Assembly (NCBI GenBank): GCA_905215675.1
Contig: CAJMRA010000043.1
Span: 1-11,072, forward strand
From: an uncultured bacterium
Lineage (GTDB): Bacteria > Desulfobacterota > Desulfovibrionia > Desulfovibrionales > Desulfovibrionaceae
Direction of reading: 5' to 3'
Length of the DNA: 11,072 bases
Shown: positions 5,701 through 11,072 of the stretch, piece by piece
Position numbering within the stretch: position 1 is the stretch's first letter
Layout: every line of letters starts with the position of its first letter
Program-made: the position numbers and the translations under genes
Notes under the pieces: model-generated
Told to the model about the DNA's origin: nothing
The model's input: only the letters and a program-made list of their open reading frames with translations
Database searches by the model: none

Positions 5701-6816
5701 TTAAACAAGAGTTCTCCCTTCCGCAAGGTTAAGCAGTTCAGGAAAAGCATATAATGCGGATCTTCGTCCGCTAGCTTGGCGCATAATTTTGAGAACTCCT
5801 CCTTCAACGAGTAACGGCAGAATGCGGCGAGCCGTAGCCGGAGGTATAGAGTTTTTGTTTATAAAGTCTGACCCCTTAAAAATTGGGACATTAAATATCC
5901 ACTCGACAGTTTGAATTGTATACTGTGAATTTATAATTTGAGGTACAAGCCCTTTCATATCATCATACAGATTAAGTATTCCTGTTGCTTTTTCTGTGTT
6001 TTCTTCGGCTTGAGTTCGTAATACATTAAGAAAGAAAACGCACCATTCTGTCCATAAATTTTTTTGAGATACGGAACGAAGGTTCGTATAATAGCTATTT
6101 CTATCTTTTTCAAAGCCTGCGCTAACATAAAATGTTGGCTGCGATATAAGGCCTTTTTGCCATAAAAACAGGGGGATAAACATTCGTCCAATGCGTCCAT
6201 TTCCATCAAGAAATGGATGTAACGCTTCGAATTCAACATGTAAAAGAGCTAATTGGACAAGTATATCAAGAAAATCAGCATGAATGAATTTTTCCCAAGT
6301 ATCCATTCCTGCCATCAATTTATCTGCACTTATAGGGACAAAATAGGCATCTTCAATAGCACAACCGGCAGGTCCAATCCAATTGGGAGTTTTTCTATAT
6401 TCTCCAGGAGATTTATTTTGTCTTCGGACTCCTGAAAGAAGTATCCCATGCAATGCCTTTATAACTCTTTGCGATAGAGGGAATGTATCAAGAAGATCAG
6501 TTGCTTCATGCATTGCCTGACGATAATTGAGAACCTCTTTAATATCGGCTTTACGACTCTCGTCAAATTGTCCGATATCGCCAGCAGCCTCATATTCCAG
6601 GACGTCTCCCATTGTTGCTTGAGTTCCTTCAATGCGTGAGGATAAAACGGCTTCTTGGGTTGTTAGAGGGGAGAGAAGTAAATTGGCGTTTGGTAATGCT
6701 TTGAGAATACCGTCATAGCGGGCAATAGCAGCACTTGCAGGGCCTACAAGAGGAATAATTTTTTCCCATTGTAAGTTTTTTGGTGGAAAAGCATCATAGT
6801 GGTAGTGAATTGCCAT
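5701..6816 (-). CDS. fic: Fic family protein (class II, AMP-transferase fold)
   Basis: Fic enzymes move AMP (less often another nucleotide or phosphate group) onto a hydroxyl side chain of a target protein. The 371-residue product carries the full active-site motif HPFLDGNGRIGR at 200-211, with catalytic His200. An N-terminal inhibitory helix has the motif SSRIEGT at 59-65; the Glu63-Gly pair is the class II arrangement, in which Glu competes with the ATP gamma-phosphate and keeps the enzyme off. A C-terminal winged-helix-like segment (about 305-360, with PPATARRILPLLVEGGVL) fits long bacterial Fic proteins. It is much more AT-rich than the flanking genes, which suggests recent acquisition. 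GGGGAA precedes the ATG. No antitoxin-like small gene is beside it, as expected when inhibition is built in. The target is unknown. Confidence 0.93.
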   Translation of the reverse strand: MAIHYHYDAFPPKNLQWEKIIPLVGPASAAIARYDGILKALPNANLLLSPLTTQEAVLSSRIEGTQATMGDVLEYEAAGDIGQFDESRKADIKEVLNYRQAMHEATDLLDTFPLSQRVIKALHGILLSGVRRQNKSPGEYRKTPNWIGPAGCAIEDAYFVPISADKLMAGMDTWEKFIHADFLDILVQLALLHVEFEALHPFLDGNGRIGRMFIPLFLWQKGLISQPTFYVSAGFEKDRNSYYTNLRSVSQKNLWTEWCVFFLNVLRTQAEENTEKATGILNLYDDMKGLVPQIINSQYTIQTVEWIFNVPIFKGSDFINKNSIPPATARRILPLLVEGGVLKIMRQASGRRSALYAFPELLNLAEGRTLV

Positions 6817-6827
6817 ATTTCCCCATT

Positions 6828-6855
6828 ATTATATTCAAAGAAATTTTTGAATCAA
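6828..6855 (-). promoter_or_regulatory. Candidate promoter of fic
   Basis: On the minus strand, TTGATT (6850-6855) and a perfect TATAAT (6828-6833) are 16 bases apart. The predicted start near 6821 is very close to the ATG at 6816 and would shorten the ribosome binding site, so the transcript may be nearly leaderless or the true start may differ. Confidence 0.45.
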
Positions 6856-6878
6856 GACAGGCTGGACACACCACAAAG

Positions 6879-8075
6879 CTATATTTCTGCTCCAGATCGT
6901 AACCCGTCCAGATAGTCGGCCCAAGCCTGCATCATGCGGCGGCGCTCCGGCAGATATTCGGCGTGATTGTAGGCGGCGCGAACGGCGTTCTTTTCGCAGT
7001 GGGCAAGCTGGCGCTCTATCCAGTCGCGGTTGTACCCCTGTTCATTGAGCAGGGTTGAGGCCATGGAACGGAAGCCGTGAACGGTCATTTCCCCTCTGGC
7101 ATATCCCATGCGGCGCAGGGCATTGAGCAGCGCGACATCGGTAATGGGCCGTGTCGCCGAGGCCATGCCGGGGAATACAAGCTGCCTGTCGCCGGAGAAT
7201 TGCCGCATGGCCGCGAACAGCGCCACCACCTGCCGGGCAAGCGGCACGATATGGGGGCGCTTCATCTTCATGCGTTCGGCAGGTATGAGCCATTCCGCTT
7301 TATCAAGGTCTACCTCATCCCATGTCGCGCCGCGCAGCTCGCTTGACCGCACAAAGACATAGGGGAGAATCCGCAGGGCGTAGCACGTGGAGGGTTCGCC
7401 CTGATAGTCGTCCATGGCGCGCAGCAGGCAGCCGATTTTCTCCGGCTCCGTGATGGTGGCAAAATGCTGCGCCTGCCGGGCTGTCAGGGCTTCTGTCAGG
7501 CCGCTTGCCGCGTCGGCGGGCACAATGCCGGTCAGGCGGGCATAGCGCGTTACCTGTCCGCATATCTGGGCGACGCGCCGCGCCGTTTCAATATGCCCGG
7601 TCTTCTCTATCTTATGGAGTACGGCAAGGAAGTCAGGCGCGCCCAGTTCGGCAATGGGGCGAGCGCCCAGCTCGGGGAAGGCGTGAACTTCAAGCCGCCG
7701 CAGGACGCCGGAAGCATGGCGAGGCGTCCACTTGCCGATCTGCTTTGCGTACCATTCCCGCGCCACCTTCTCGAAGGTCAGCGCCGCCGCGGCGGCTTCC
7801 ATCTTTGCGGCCTTGCGTTCTGCGCTGGGGTCTATGCCGCGTGCGAGCAGCTCCTTTGCGGCAATGGCGCGCGTGCGGGCATCCTTGAGCGAAACGAAAG
7901 GATAGGCCCCCAGGGCAAGAAGTTTTTCCTTTCCCCCGAAACGATACTTGAGACGCCAGAGCTTCCCCCCCGTAGGAGATACAAGAACGTACAGCCCGCC
8001 GCCGTCCGTCAGCTTCCAGGGCTTTTCCTTTGGCTTTGCCGTCCTGATGGCGGTATCCGTCAATTTCTGGGGCAT
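6879..8075 (-). CDS. P4-type tyrosine site-specific integrase
   Basis: This recombinase inserts and excises the island at the tRNA-Ser 3' end. The 398-residue product starts MPQKLTDTAIRTAKP and has an N-terminal DUF4102 arm-binding domain (about 1-90, with KLTDGGGLYVLV and ALGAYPFVSLKDAR). A SAM-like core-binding domain (about 100-190) and the catalytic domain follow. The catalytic set is complete: Arg243 (FVRSSELRG), His333 and Arg336 (VHGFRS), His359 (LAHC) and nucleophile Tyr369 (AAYNHAEY). GGAG lies 9 bases upstream of the chosen ATG. The frame stays open to 8333, but that extension reads through the GGGTAT repeats, a terminator and the tRNA, so it is not coding. The gene ends 63 bases from the fic ATG. 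It looks functional. Its last 49 coding bases are nearly duplicated at 5545-5592. Confidence 0.95.
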   Translation of the reverse strand: MPQKLTDTAIRTAKPKEKPWKLTDGGGLYVLVSPTGGKLWRLKYRFGGKEKLLALGAYPFVSLKDARTRAIAAKELLARGIDPSAERKAAKMEAAAAALTFEKVAREWYAKQIGKWTPRHASGVLRRLEVHAFPELGARPIAELGAPDFLAVLHKIEKTGHIETARRVAQICGQVTRYARLTGIVPADAASGLTEALTARQAQHFATITEPEKIGCLLRAMDDYQGEPSTCYALRILPYVFVRSSELRGATWDEVDLDKAEWLIPAERMKMKRPHIVPLARQVVALFAAMRQFSGDRQLVFPGMASATRPITDVALLNALRRMGYARGEMTVHGFRSMASTLLNEQGYNRDWIERQLAHCEKNAVRAAYNHAEYLPERRRMMQAWADYLDGLRSGAEI

Positions 8076-8077
8076 GA

Positions 8078-8151
8078 GGGGTATCTCCGCGTTTTCGTCA
8101 ATGAGGGTATTTCCTATACCCTGCAAAAATACCCCCATTTTTTGTGACTGT
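8078..8151. repeat. Integrase upstream repeats (candidate arm-type sites, right copy)
   Basis: GGGGTAT (8078), AGGGTAT (8104), ATACCCT (8116) and ATACCCCC (8129) lie between the integrase start and the tRNA. The part from 8104 to 8151 is repeated at 4771-4821 at the far side of the island. Short repeats at both ends of an element next to a DUF4102 integrase are what arm-type binding sites look like; that role is inferred. Confidence 0.65.
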
Positions 8152-8186
8152 CCATGAGTCTTAGCGGACATTGGCGACCCCTCAGA

Positions 8187-8228
8187 ATAAGAAAAGCCCG
8201 CTTGGCTCCAGGCTTTGCGGACTTTTTT
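8187..8228 (-). terminator. Terminator downstream of tRNA-Ser, possibly bidirectional
   Basis: On the minus strand, AAGTCCGC pairs with GCGGGCTT over 8 bp (one G-T wobble) across a 15-base loop, followed by TTCTTATT. On the plus strand the same hairpin is followed by six Ts but has one C-A mismatch. It lies between the tRNA and the integrase repeats, so it separates tRNA transcription from the island. Confidence 0.65.
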
Positions 8229-8249
8229 GCACTTCTGTGTAAGCTTGTT

Positions 8250-8339
8250 TGGCGGAAGGGGAGGGATTTGAACCCCCGGAAGGCGCGAACCTCCAACGGT
8301 TTTCAAGACCGCCGCAATCAACCGCTCTGCCACCCTTCC
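8250..8339 (-). tRNA. tRNA-Ser (anticodon UGA)
   Basis: Read on the minus strand, the 90-base gene starts GGAAGGGTGGCAGAGCGG and ends CCCTTCCGCCA. The acceptor stem GGAAGGG/CCCTTCC pairs fully, with discriminator G and encoded CCA. The anticodon loop is CTTGAAA, giving anticodon TGA (plus-strand 8303-8305), which reads UCA and related Ser codons. A long variable arm (around GGTTCGCGCCTTCC) and the T-loop TTCAAAT fit class II tRNA-Ser. The 3' half borders the integrase side and is the probable attachment site; the gene remains complete. Confidence 0.96.
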
Positions 8340-8342
8340 CTA

Positions 8343-8361
8343 TCCCGCGGCGACAGCGGGA
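8343..8361 (-). other. Hairpin between the HU gene and tRNA-Ser
   Basis: TCCCGC-N7-GCGGGA forms a 6-bp stem in the 36-base gap between the HU stop and the tRNA 5' end. No T-run follows, so it is more likely a processing or stability element of a joint transcript than a terminator. Confidence 0.4.
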
Positions 8362-8375
8362 ACTCTTCACGTCAG

Positions 8376-8651
8376 TTATTTGATGGCGTCTTTCAGACCC
8401 TTGCCGGGGGTGAACTTGGCAATTTTCCCCGCGGGGATGGTGATTTCTTCGCCGGAGCGGGGATTGCGACCCTTGCGGGCGGCGCGTTCCACAACCTTGA
8501 AGCTGCCGAAGCCGGTGAAGGTCACGGTTTCGCCGGCGGCCAGGGCGTCGCGCAGGGCCGCGATCATGGCGTCCAGGGCTTCCTCGGCCTTGGCCTTGGT
8601 GGGTAGACCAGCTTTGACGTAAATTTGTTCAACAAGCTCAGCTTTCGTCAT
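8376..8651 (-). CDS. hup: DNA-binding protein HU
   Basis: HU is an abundant nucleoid protein that binds and bends DNA as a dimer. The 91-residue product has the standard length and starts MTKAELVEQI. The body shows AGETVTFTGFGSFKV, the family signature region, then the DNA-inserting arm with RNPRSGEEI (Arg-Asn-Pro tip) and a C-terminal IPAGKIAKFTPGKGLKDA. The GKxxxFxPGKxLKDAI ending points to HU rather than IHF. GGAG lies 10 bases before the ATG. The tRNA-Ser gene follows 36 bases downstream on the same strand with no clear terminator between, so the two may share a transcript. The leader carries a GNRA-type hairpin. Confidence 0.95.
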   Translation of the reverse strand: MTKAELVEQIYVKAGLPTKAKAEEALDAMIAALRDALAAGETVTFTGFGSFKVVERAARKGRNPRSGEEITIPAGKIAKFTPGKGLKDAIK

Positions 8652-8672
8652 GATAAGTCTCCGTCTAAATTT

Positions 8673-8697
8673 TTCAGGGGCCTTGCGGCCGTCTGAA
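8673..8697 (-). promoter_or_regulatory. Leader hairpin of the HU mRNA
   Basis: On the minus strand, TTCAG-AC-GGCC-GCAA-GGCC-C-CTGAA forms two stacked stems closed by a GCAA tetraloop (GNRA class), ending about 21 bases before the HU start codon. It is followed by AAAAATTT, not a T-run, so attenuation by termination is unlikely. Confidence 0.45.
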
Positions 8698-8715
8698 TGA
8701 CTGGCATCACGTTTA

Positions 8716-8742
8716 CTTATGTAAGCGCGGCGGGCATGTCAA
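8716..8742 (-). promoter_or_regulatory. Candidate promoter of the HU gene
   Basis: A perfect -35 box TTGACA (8737-8742, minus strand) is followed 15 bases later by CATAAG (8716-8721), which matches 4 of 6 of the -10 consensus. The spacing is short, so the -10 assignment is uncertain, while the -35 box is convincing. Confidence 0.4.
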
Positions 8743-8856
8743 TGCTTGCGCGGGCCCTGGCGGCCCTGCGGCGTGGCCCGGCAGCCGCGGACCCGCTCCC
8801 GTCGGGGGGCGGGAGAGCGATTCCTGTCGCGTCCTGTGGTCGGCCGCTTTGGAATG

Positions 8857-9002
8857 GGAGCGTTTTGTCTTTGAGAAAGGCAAAACTCAGGGCGGCGGCA
8901 CAGCGCCGCCCGGCCCGAAGTGAGCGGAAAAACCGCGTTTTTCCGCGAAACGACAGGCCGTATGCTGTGAAGCGCAGCGCGTTTCAAACTGAAATTGCTC
9001 TA
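8857..9002. repeat. Mosaic palindromic intergenic element, full copy (about 145 bp)
   Basis: Four modules occur in order. The first is arm hairpin GTTTTGTCTTT-GAG-AAAGGCAAAAC (8862-8886). The second is a GC hairpin GGCGGCG-GCACAG-CGCCGCC (8891-8910). The third is an A/T hairpin GCGGAAAAA-CCGCG-TTTTTCCGC. The last is terminal hairpin GAAGCGC-AGC-GCGTTTC, ending in TTGCTCTA. The reverse complement of the end (AGAGCAATTTCAGTTTGAAA) resembles the start of other copies (AGAGCGTTTTGCCTTTGAAA), so the element has inverted termini. It lies between the HU promoter and murI. The rest of 8743-9081 holds no gene. Confidence 0.85.
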
Positions 9003-9060
9003 AAGGAATTTTCAGGAAAAAAAAAGCCCTTCGATACGTCGTTCATTATGGACTTTCCGT

Positions 9061-9080
9061 GCGGGCCGGGGATTGCCCGC
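9061..9080 (-). other. Hairpin just after the murI stop
   Basis: GCGGGC-N8-GCCCGC forms a 6-bp stem immediately beyond the murI stop codon. The nearest T-run on the minus strand (nine Ts, 9017-9025) is about 35 bases further on, so this is at best part of a non-canonical terminator. Confidence 0.4.
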
Positions 9081-9081
9081 C

Positions 9082-9906
9082 TTACAGATCGACCAGCGTC
9101 ACGTCGTTCCGGTGGAGCTCCTCGCCGAGGAAGTAGCCCCCGGAACGCATGAAGCGGGCGATATTGTCCGTCACGAGAAAGCGCGATACCCCCCGGCGAC
9201 CGGGTTCCCCCAGCAGCCCGAGACGTTGCAGCTCCGTTTCGACCGCCTGGGCGGTCGTGGCCGCGGAATCGACAATATGCACGTCCGGCCCCACCACATG
9301 GCGCAGGGCGTTCGTAAACAGCGGAAAATGCGTGCAGCCCAGCAGCAGCGTATCCGGCTTTTCCGGGCCGTCGGCAAATACGTCCCGCAGGTAGCGGGCC
9401 GCGACGCCCTCGGCAATGGGGCCGTCGGTCCATCCTTCTTCCGCCAGCGACACAAAAAGCGTGCAGGCCCGTCCGATGACCGTCGCGTCGGGACAACGGC
9501 GGCGGATGGCTTCCTGATAGGCGCCGCCCGCAATGGTGGCTTCCGTGGCGGTAATGACGATGCGCCTGTTGCGACTGGCGGCCACGGCCGCGGCGGCTCC
9601 CGGTTCCACGACGCCCATGACCGGCAGGGGCGCGAACTGTTCCCGCAGGGTGGGCAGGGCCGCGGAGGTGGCCGTATTGCAGGCAATCACAAGCATCTTG
9701 ATGCCCGAATCCACCAGCTTTTGCGTGGCGCGCTGGGAGTAGCGGATGATGGTTTCCCTTCCCTTGGTACCGTAAGGGAGACGGGCCGTATCGCCGAGAT
9801 AGATCAGATCCTCCTGCGGCAGGCGGCGGCGCAGGGCGTGCAGAACCGTCAGACCGCCGATTCCGGAATCGAACAGGCCGATGGGCATGTGGGCGTCAAG
9901 GCTCAT
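9082..9906 (-). CDS. murI: Glutamate racemase
   Basis: MurI interconverts L- and D-glutamate in the cytoplasm and supplies D-Glu for peptidoglycan. The 274-residue product has the expected length. Its motifs are IGLFDSGIGGLTV with Asp13-Ser14, YLGDTARLPYG at 36-46, the first catalytic Cys76 in ACNTATSA, and the second catalytic Cys191 with His193 in LLLGCTHFPL. EPGAAAA at 101-107 is also typical. The ATG at 9906 follows AGGAG by 6 bases; a second in-frame Met at residue 7 is a less likely start. The TauE-type gene lies 102 bases upstream on the same strand, so partial cotranscription is possible. Both catalytic cysteines are present and nothing suggests decay. Confidence 0.97.
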   Translation of the reverse strand: MSLDAHMPIGLFDSGIGGLTVLHALRRRLPQEDLIYLGDTARLPYGTKGRETIIRYSQRATQKLVDSGIKMLVIACNTATSAALPTLREQFAPLPVMGVVEPGAAAAVAASRNRRIVITATEATIAGGAYQEAIRRRCPDATVIGRACTLFVSLAEEGWTDGPIAEGVAARYLRDVFADGPEKPDTLLLGCTHFPLFTNALRHVVGPDVHIVDSAATTAQAVETELQRLGLLGEPGRRGVSRFLVTDNIARFMRSGGYFLGEELHRNDVTLVDL

Positions 9907-9963
9907 GGGGGCTCCTTTGCGTGACCCCCTTCGTCCCGCCGCGGCATTGCGGGGTCGGTACGG

Positions 9964-9982
9964 CGGTATCGGCCGGATACCG
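9964..9982. other. Hairpin between the TauE-type gene and murI
   Basis: CGGTATC-GGCCG-GATACCG is a perfect 7-bp stem with a 5-base loop in the 102-base gap. No T-run follows on the minus strand. It may partly separate the two genes or be an operator-like inverted repeat. Confidence 0.4.
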
Positions 9983-10008
9983 GCGCGACGCGGGGAGTCA
10001 TGGCGAAC

Positions 10009-10878
10009 TCAGAGACCTTGGCCCAAATAGCGGATGGCTGTAAAGAACAAAATGGCGACCAGTCCCCAGCCGATGGCCCGGCCGGAGACATGCTTCTGAC
10101 AGCGCGCTCCCAGATACATGCCGCACAGGCCGCCGAGCCCGAAGCTCAGGCCCAGCAGCCAGTCCGGCGCGGCCGCGTCGACAAAACCCGAAAGCAGGAC
10201 GAAGCCCAGCGCGCCGAACAGGGACGTGCCCAGCGTGCCGAGCAGGACGGCGCCCGCCACGGCATGGACCGGCAGGTGGAAAAAGGCAACCAGAAAGGGG
10301 GAAAGCAGGGAGCCGCCGCCCACGCCGTACATGCCGCCCGCAAGGCCGATGATCAGGCAGAGCAGCCACAGCGCGCGCCGGGGCACGACATATTCCCGTC
10401 CGTCATAGGAAAAGCGGAGCTCTCGCGGCGAATCCGACAGCACACGCACTTCCCCGGACGGCGTTCCGCGTCCGCCGGAACCGCCGCGCAGCAGCCCGCG
10501 CAGAAAGCGCCAGCCTACGGCAAGCAGCAGCAGCCCCGCAAAGAGCTTGAAGCTGCGCGGATCGGGCAGCCAGTAGACGCGCAGCAGCGCTCCCAGCAGC
10601 GCCCCGGGCAGGGTGCCCGCCAGAATGATACGGGCCAGCGGCCGGAGAAGACGGCCCTCCCGCCAGAAGCGCCAGACGCCGCCGGGACAGGCAATGACAT
10701 TGAAAAGATGATTGGTCGCGCTTGCGCCCGGCGACGTATAGCCCAGAATGCTCATCTGAAAGGGCAGCAGCAGGAACGCGCCGGAGATTCCCGCCATGGA
10801 TGTGACAAAGGAAATGCACAGGGCCGCGGCAAAAGGCAACAGGGGCGAACATTCGACGCCGGAGACGGGAAACAGCAT
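10009..10878 (-). CDS. TauE/SafE-family permease (probable sulfite or organosulfonate exporter)
   Basis: The 289-residue product is an integral inner-membrane protein of the TauE/SafE family, members of which export sulfite, sulfoacetate or related anions. It has two similar halves. The first has PFAAALCISFVTSMAGISGAFLLLPFQ near residues 14-40 and ATNHLFNVIA after it. The second starts at ALWLLCLIIGLAGGMYGVGGGSLLSPFL, with the glycine-rich GGMYGVGGG turn typical of the repeat. Between them is a polar loop (about 130-170, GGSGGRGTPSGEVRV). I count roughly seven to eight membrane segments. The start at 10878 follows GGGAGGG by 7 bases; the open frame continues to 11031 but crosses the promoter and the repeat. 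Export of sulfur oxyanions would suit a sulfite- or sulfonate-respiring host, but substrate is inferred. Confidence 0.88.
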   Translation of the reverse strand: MLFPVSGVECSPLLPFAAALCISFVTSMAGISGAFLLLPFQMSILGYTSPGASATNHLFNVIACPGGVWRFWREGRLLRPLARIILAGTLPGALLGALLRVYWLPDPRSFKLFAGLLLLAVGWRFLRGLLRGGSGGRGTPSGEVRVLSDSPRELRFSYDGREYVVPRRALWLLCLIIGLAGGMYGVGGGSLLSPFLVAFFHLPVHAVAGAVLLGTLGTSLFGALGFVLLSGFVDAAAPDWLLGLSFGLGGLCGMYLGARCQKHVSGRAIGWGLVAILFFTAIRYLGQGL

Positions 10879-10932
10879 GACGATCCCTCCCAGGGTTGAC
10901 GTTGTGGCGGACGCCCCGCTGTGGGTAAGGTC

Positions 10933-10961
10933 AATGTACCGGTTTTCGCCCCGGATGTCAC
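10933..10961 (-). promoter_or_regulatory. Sigma-70-type promoter of the TauE-type gene
   Basis: On the minus strand, GTGACA (10956-10961, 5 of 6 to consensus) and TACATT (10933-10938, 4 of 6) are separated by exactly 17 bases. The predicted start lies about 48 bases upstream of the ATG. Confidence 0.6.
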
Positions 10962-10980
10962 GATTTTTTATATTATCGTG
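10959..10980. promoter_or_regulatory. Candidate operator overlapping the TauE -35 box
   Basis: CACGAT-N10-ATCGTG is a perfect 6-base inverted repeat with an all A/T centre, overlapping the -35 hexamer by three bases. The arms are about 1.5 helical turns apart (16 bases centre to centre). The regulator cannot be named. Confidence 0.5.
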
Positions 10981-10985
10981 TCTTA

Positions 10986-11072
10986 TAGAGTGTTTCACCT
11001 TTGAAAAAGGTGAAACACGAGGCGGCAGCACAGCGCCGCCCGGCCCAAAGTGAGCGGAAAAACCGCGTTTTT
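10986..11072. repeat. Mosaic palindromic intergenic element, copy 3 (cut by window end)
   Basis: It starts TAGAG, then the arm hairpin GTGTTTCACCTTT-GAA-AAAGGTGAAACAC (perfect 13-bp stem, 10990-11018). The GC module GGCGGC-N8-GCCGCC follows, then CGGCCC and the A/T module up to the edge. It aligns with 8857-8946 of the full copy. Confidence 0.85.

Larger units (their letters stand above)
4771..8250. mobile_element. tRNA-Ser-adjacent integrative island, partly decayed
   Basis: The right end is the 3' end of tRNA-Ser(UGA), next to a P4-type integrase whose 5' end faces the tRNA, the classic arrangement for tRNA-targeting islands. Within it are an AT-rich fic gene, a frameshifted DUF927-type fragment, a second copy of the integrase 3' end and a second copy of the integrase upstream repeat. 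The left edge is set provisionally at that second repeat copy. No duplicate of the tRNA 3' end was recognised, so the true left attachment site is unknown or deleted. Confidence 0.65.

Noticed and set aside
8076..8333. N-terminal extension of the integrase to 484 residues
   Set aside because: It translates the GGGTAT repeats, a terminator and the tRNA-Ser gene; integrases of this type start with MPxKLTD, found at 8075 with a GGAG upstream.
10000..10899. 299-residue plus-strand frame rich in Gln, Ala and Arg
   Set aside because: Antisense shadow of the TauE-type gene.
1..11072. Circular plasmid, suggested by the identical 20 bases at both ends
   Set aside because: The shared bases belong to a repeat also present at 8932, and the gene content (ruvAB, murI, HU, tRNA) is chromosomal.
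1..11072. CRISPR array
   Set aside because: No regularly spaced direct repeats; the repeated sequences are scattered palindromic elements.

Overview
The window is a GC-rich bacterial chromosome segment, probably from the Desulfovibrionaceae (Desulfovibrio/Bilophila-type Desulfobacterota). That placement is an inference from several things together: the protein sequences of RuvAB, the UPF0145 protein and the TauE/SafE permease, a textbook sigma-54 promoter, and the GC-rich composition. It is not proven by a marker gene.

Layout. Positions 1-81 are the end of a dispersed intergenic repeat. ruvA and ruvB (147-1756, +) overlap by one base, encode the Holliday-junction branch-migration motor, and end at a hairpin terminator. 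Convergent to them is a PLP aminotransferase (1901-3091, -). Divergent from that is a small lipoprotein with PEBP-like sequence (3285-3755, +), followed by a terminator. Next comes a UPF0145/YbjQ-like gene (4057-4473, +), preceded by a near-perfect sigma-54 promoter and a perfect match to the IHF core consensus, and followed by a strong terminator.

About 4.6-8.25 kb is an accessory island at the 3' end of a tRNA-Ser(UGA) gene. It holds an intact P4-type tyrosine integrase (6879-8075, -) and an AT-rich class II Fic protein gene (5701-6816, -). It also holds a decayed fragment of a DUF927-type phage/satellite helicase gene (about 4839-5535, +), a 48-base copy of the integrase 3' end, and a copy of the integrase upstream repeat at the far left. 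A cluster of short inverted half-sites lies between the integrase fragment and fic. The island looks like at least two rounds of integration with later deletion.

Right of the tRNA, all on the minus strand, are an HU gene, murI (glutamate racemase) and a TauE/SafE-family permease, each in an ordinary chromosomal setting.

The most striking non-coding signal is a mosaic palindromic element of about 145 bp. One full copy lies at 8857-9002 and two copies are cut by the window ends (1-81 and 10986-11072). Two shorter relatives lie at 3860-3890 and 4471-4519. Its ends read TAGAGC...GCTCTA and carry related inverted terminal sequences, and its arm hairpins show compensatory changes. It resembles a MITE or REP/BIME-type family. 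Both window ends fall inside the same part of this element, as expected of an assembly contig broken at a high-copy repeat.
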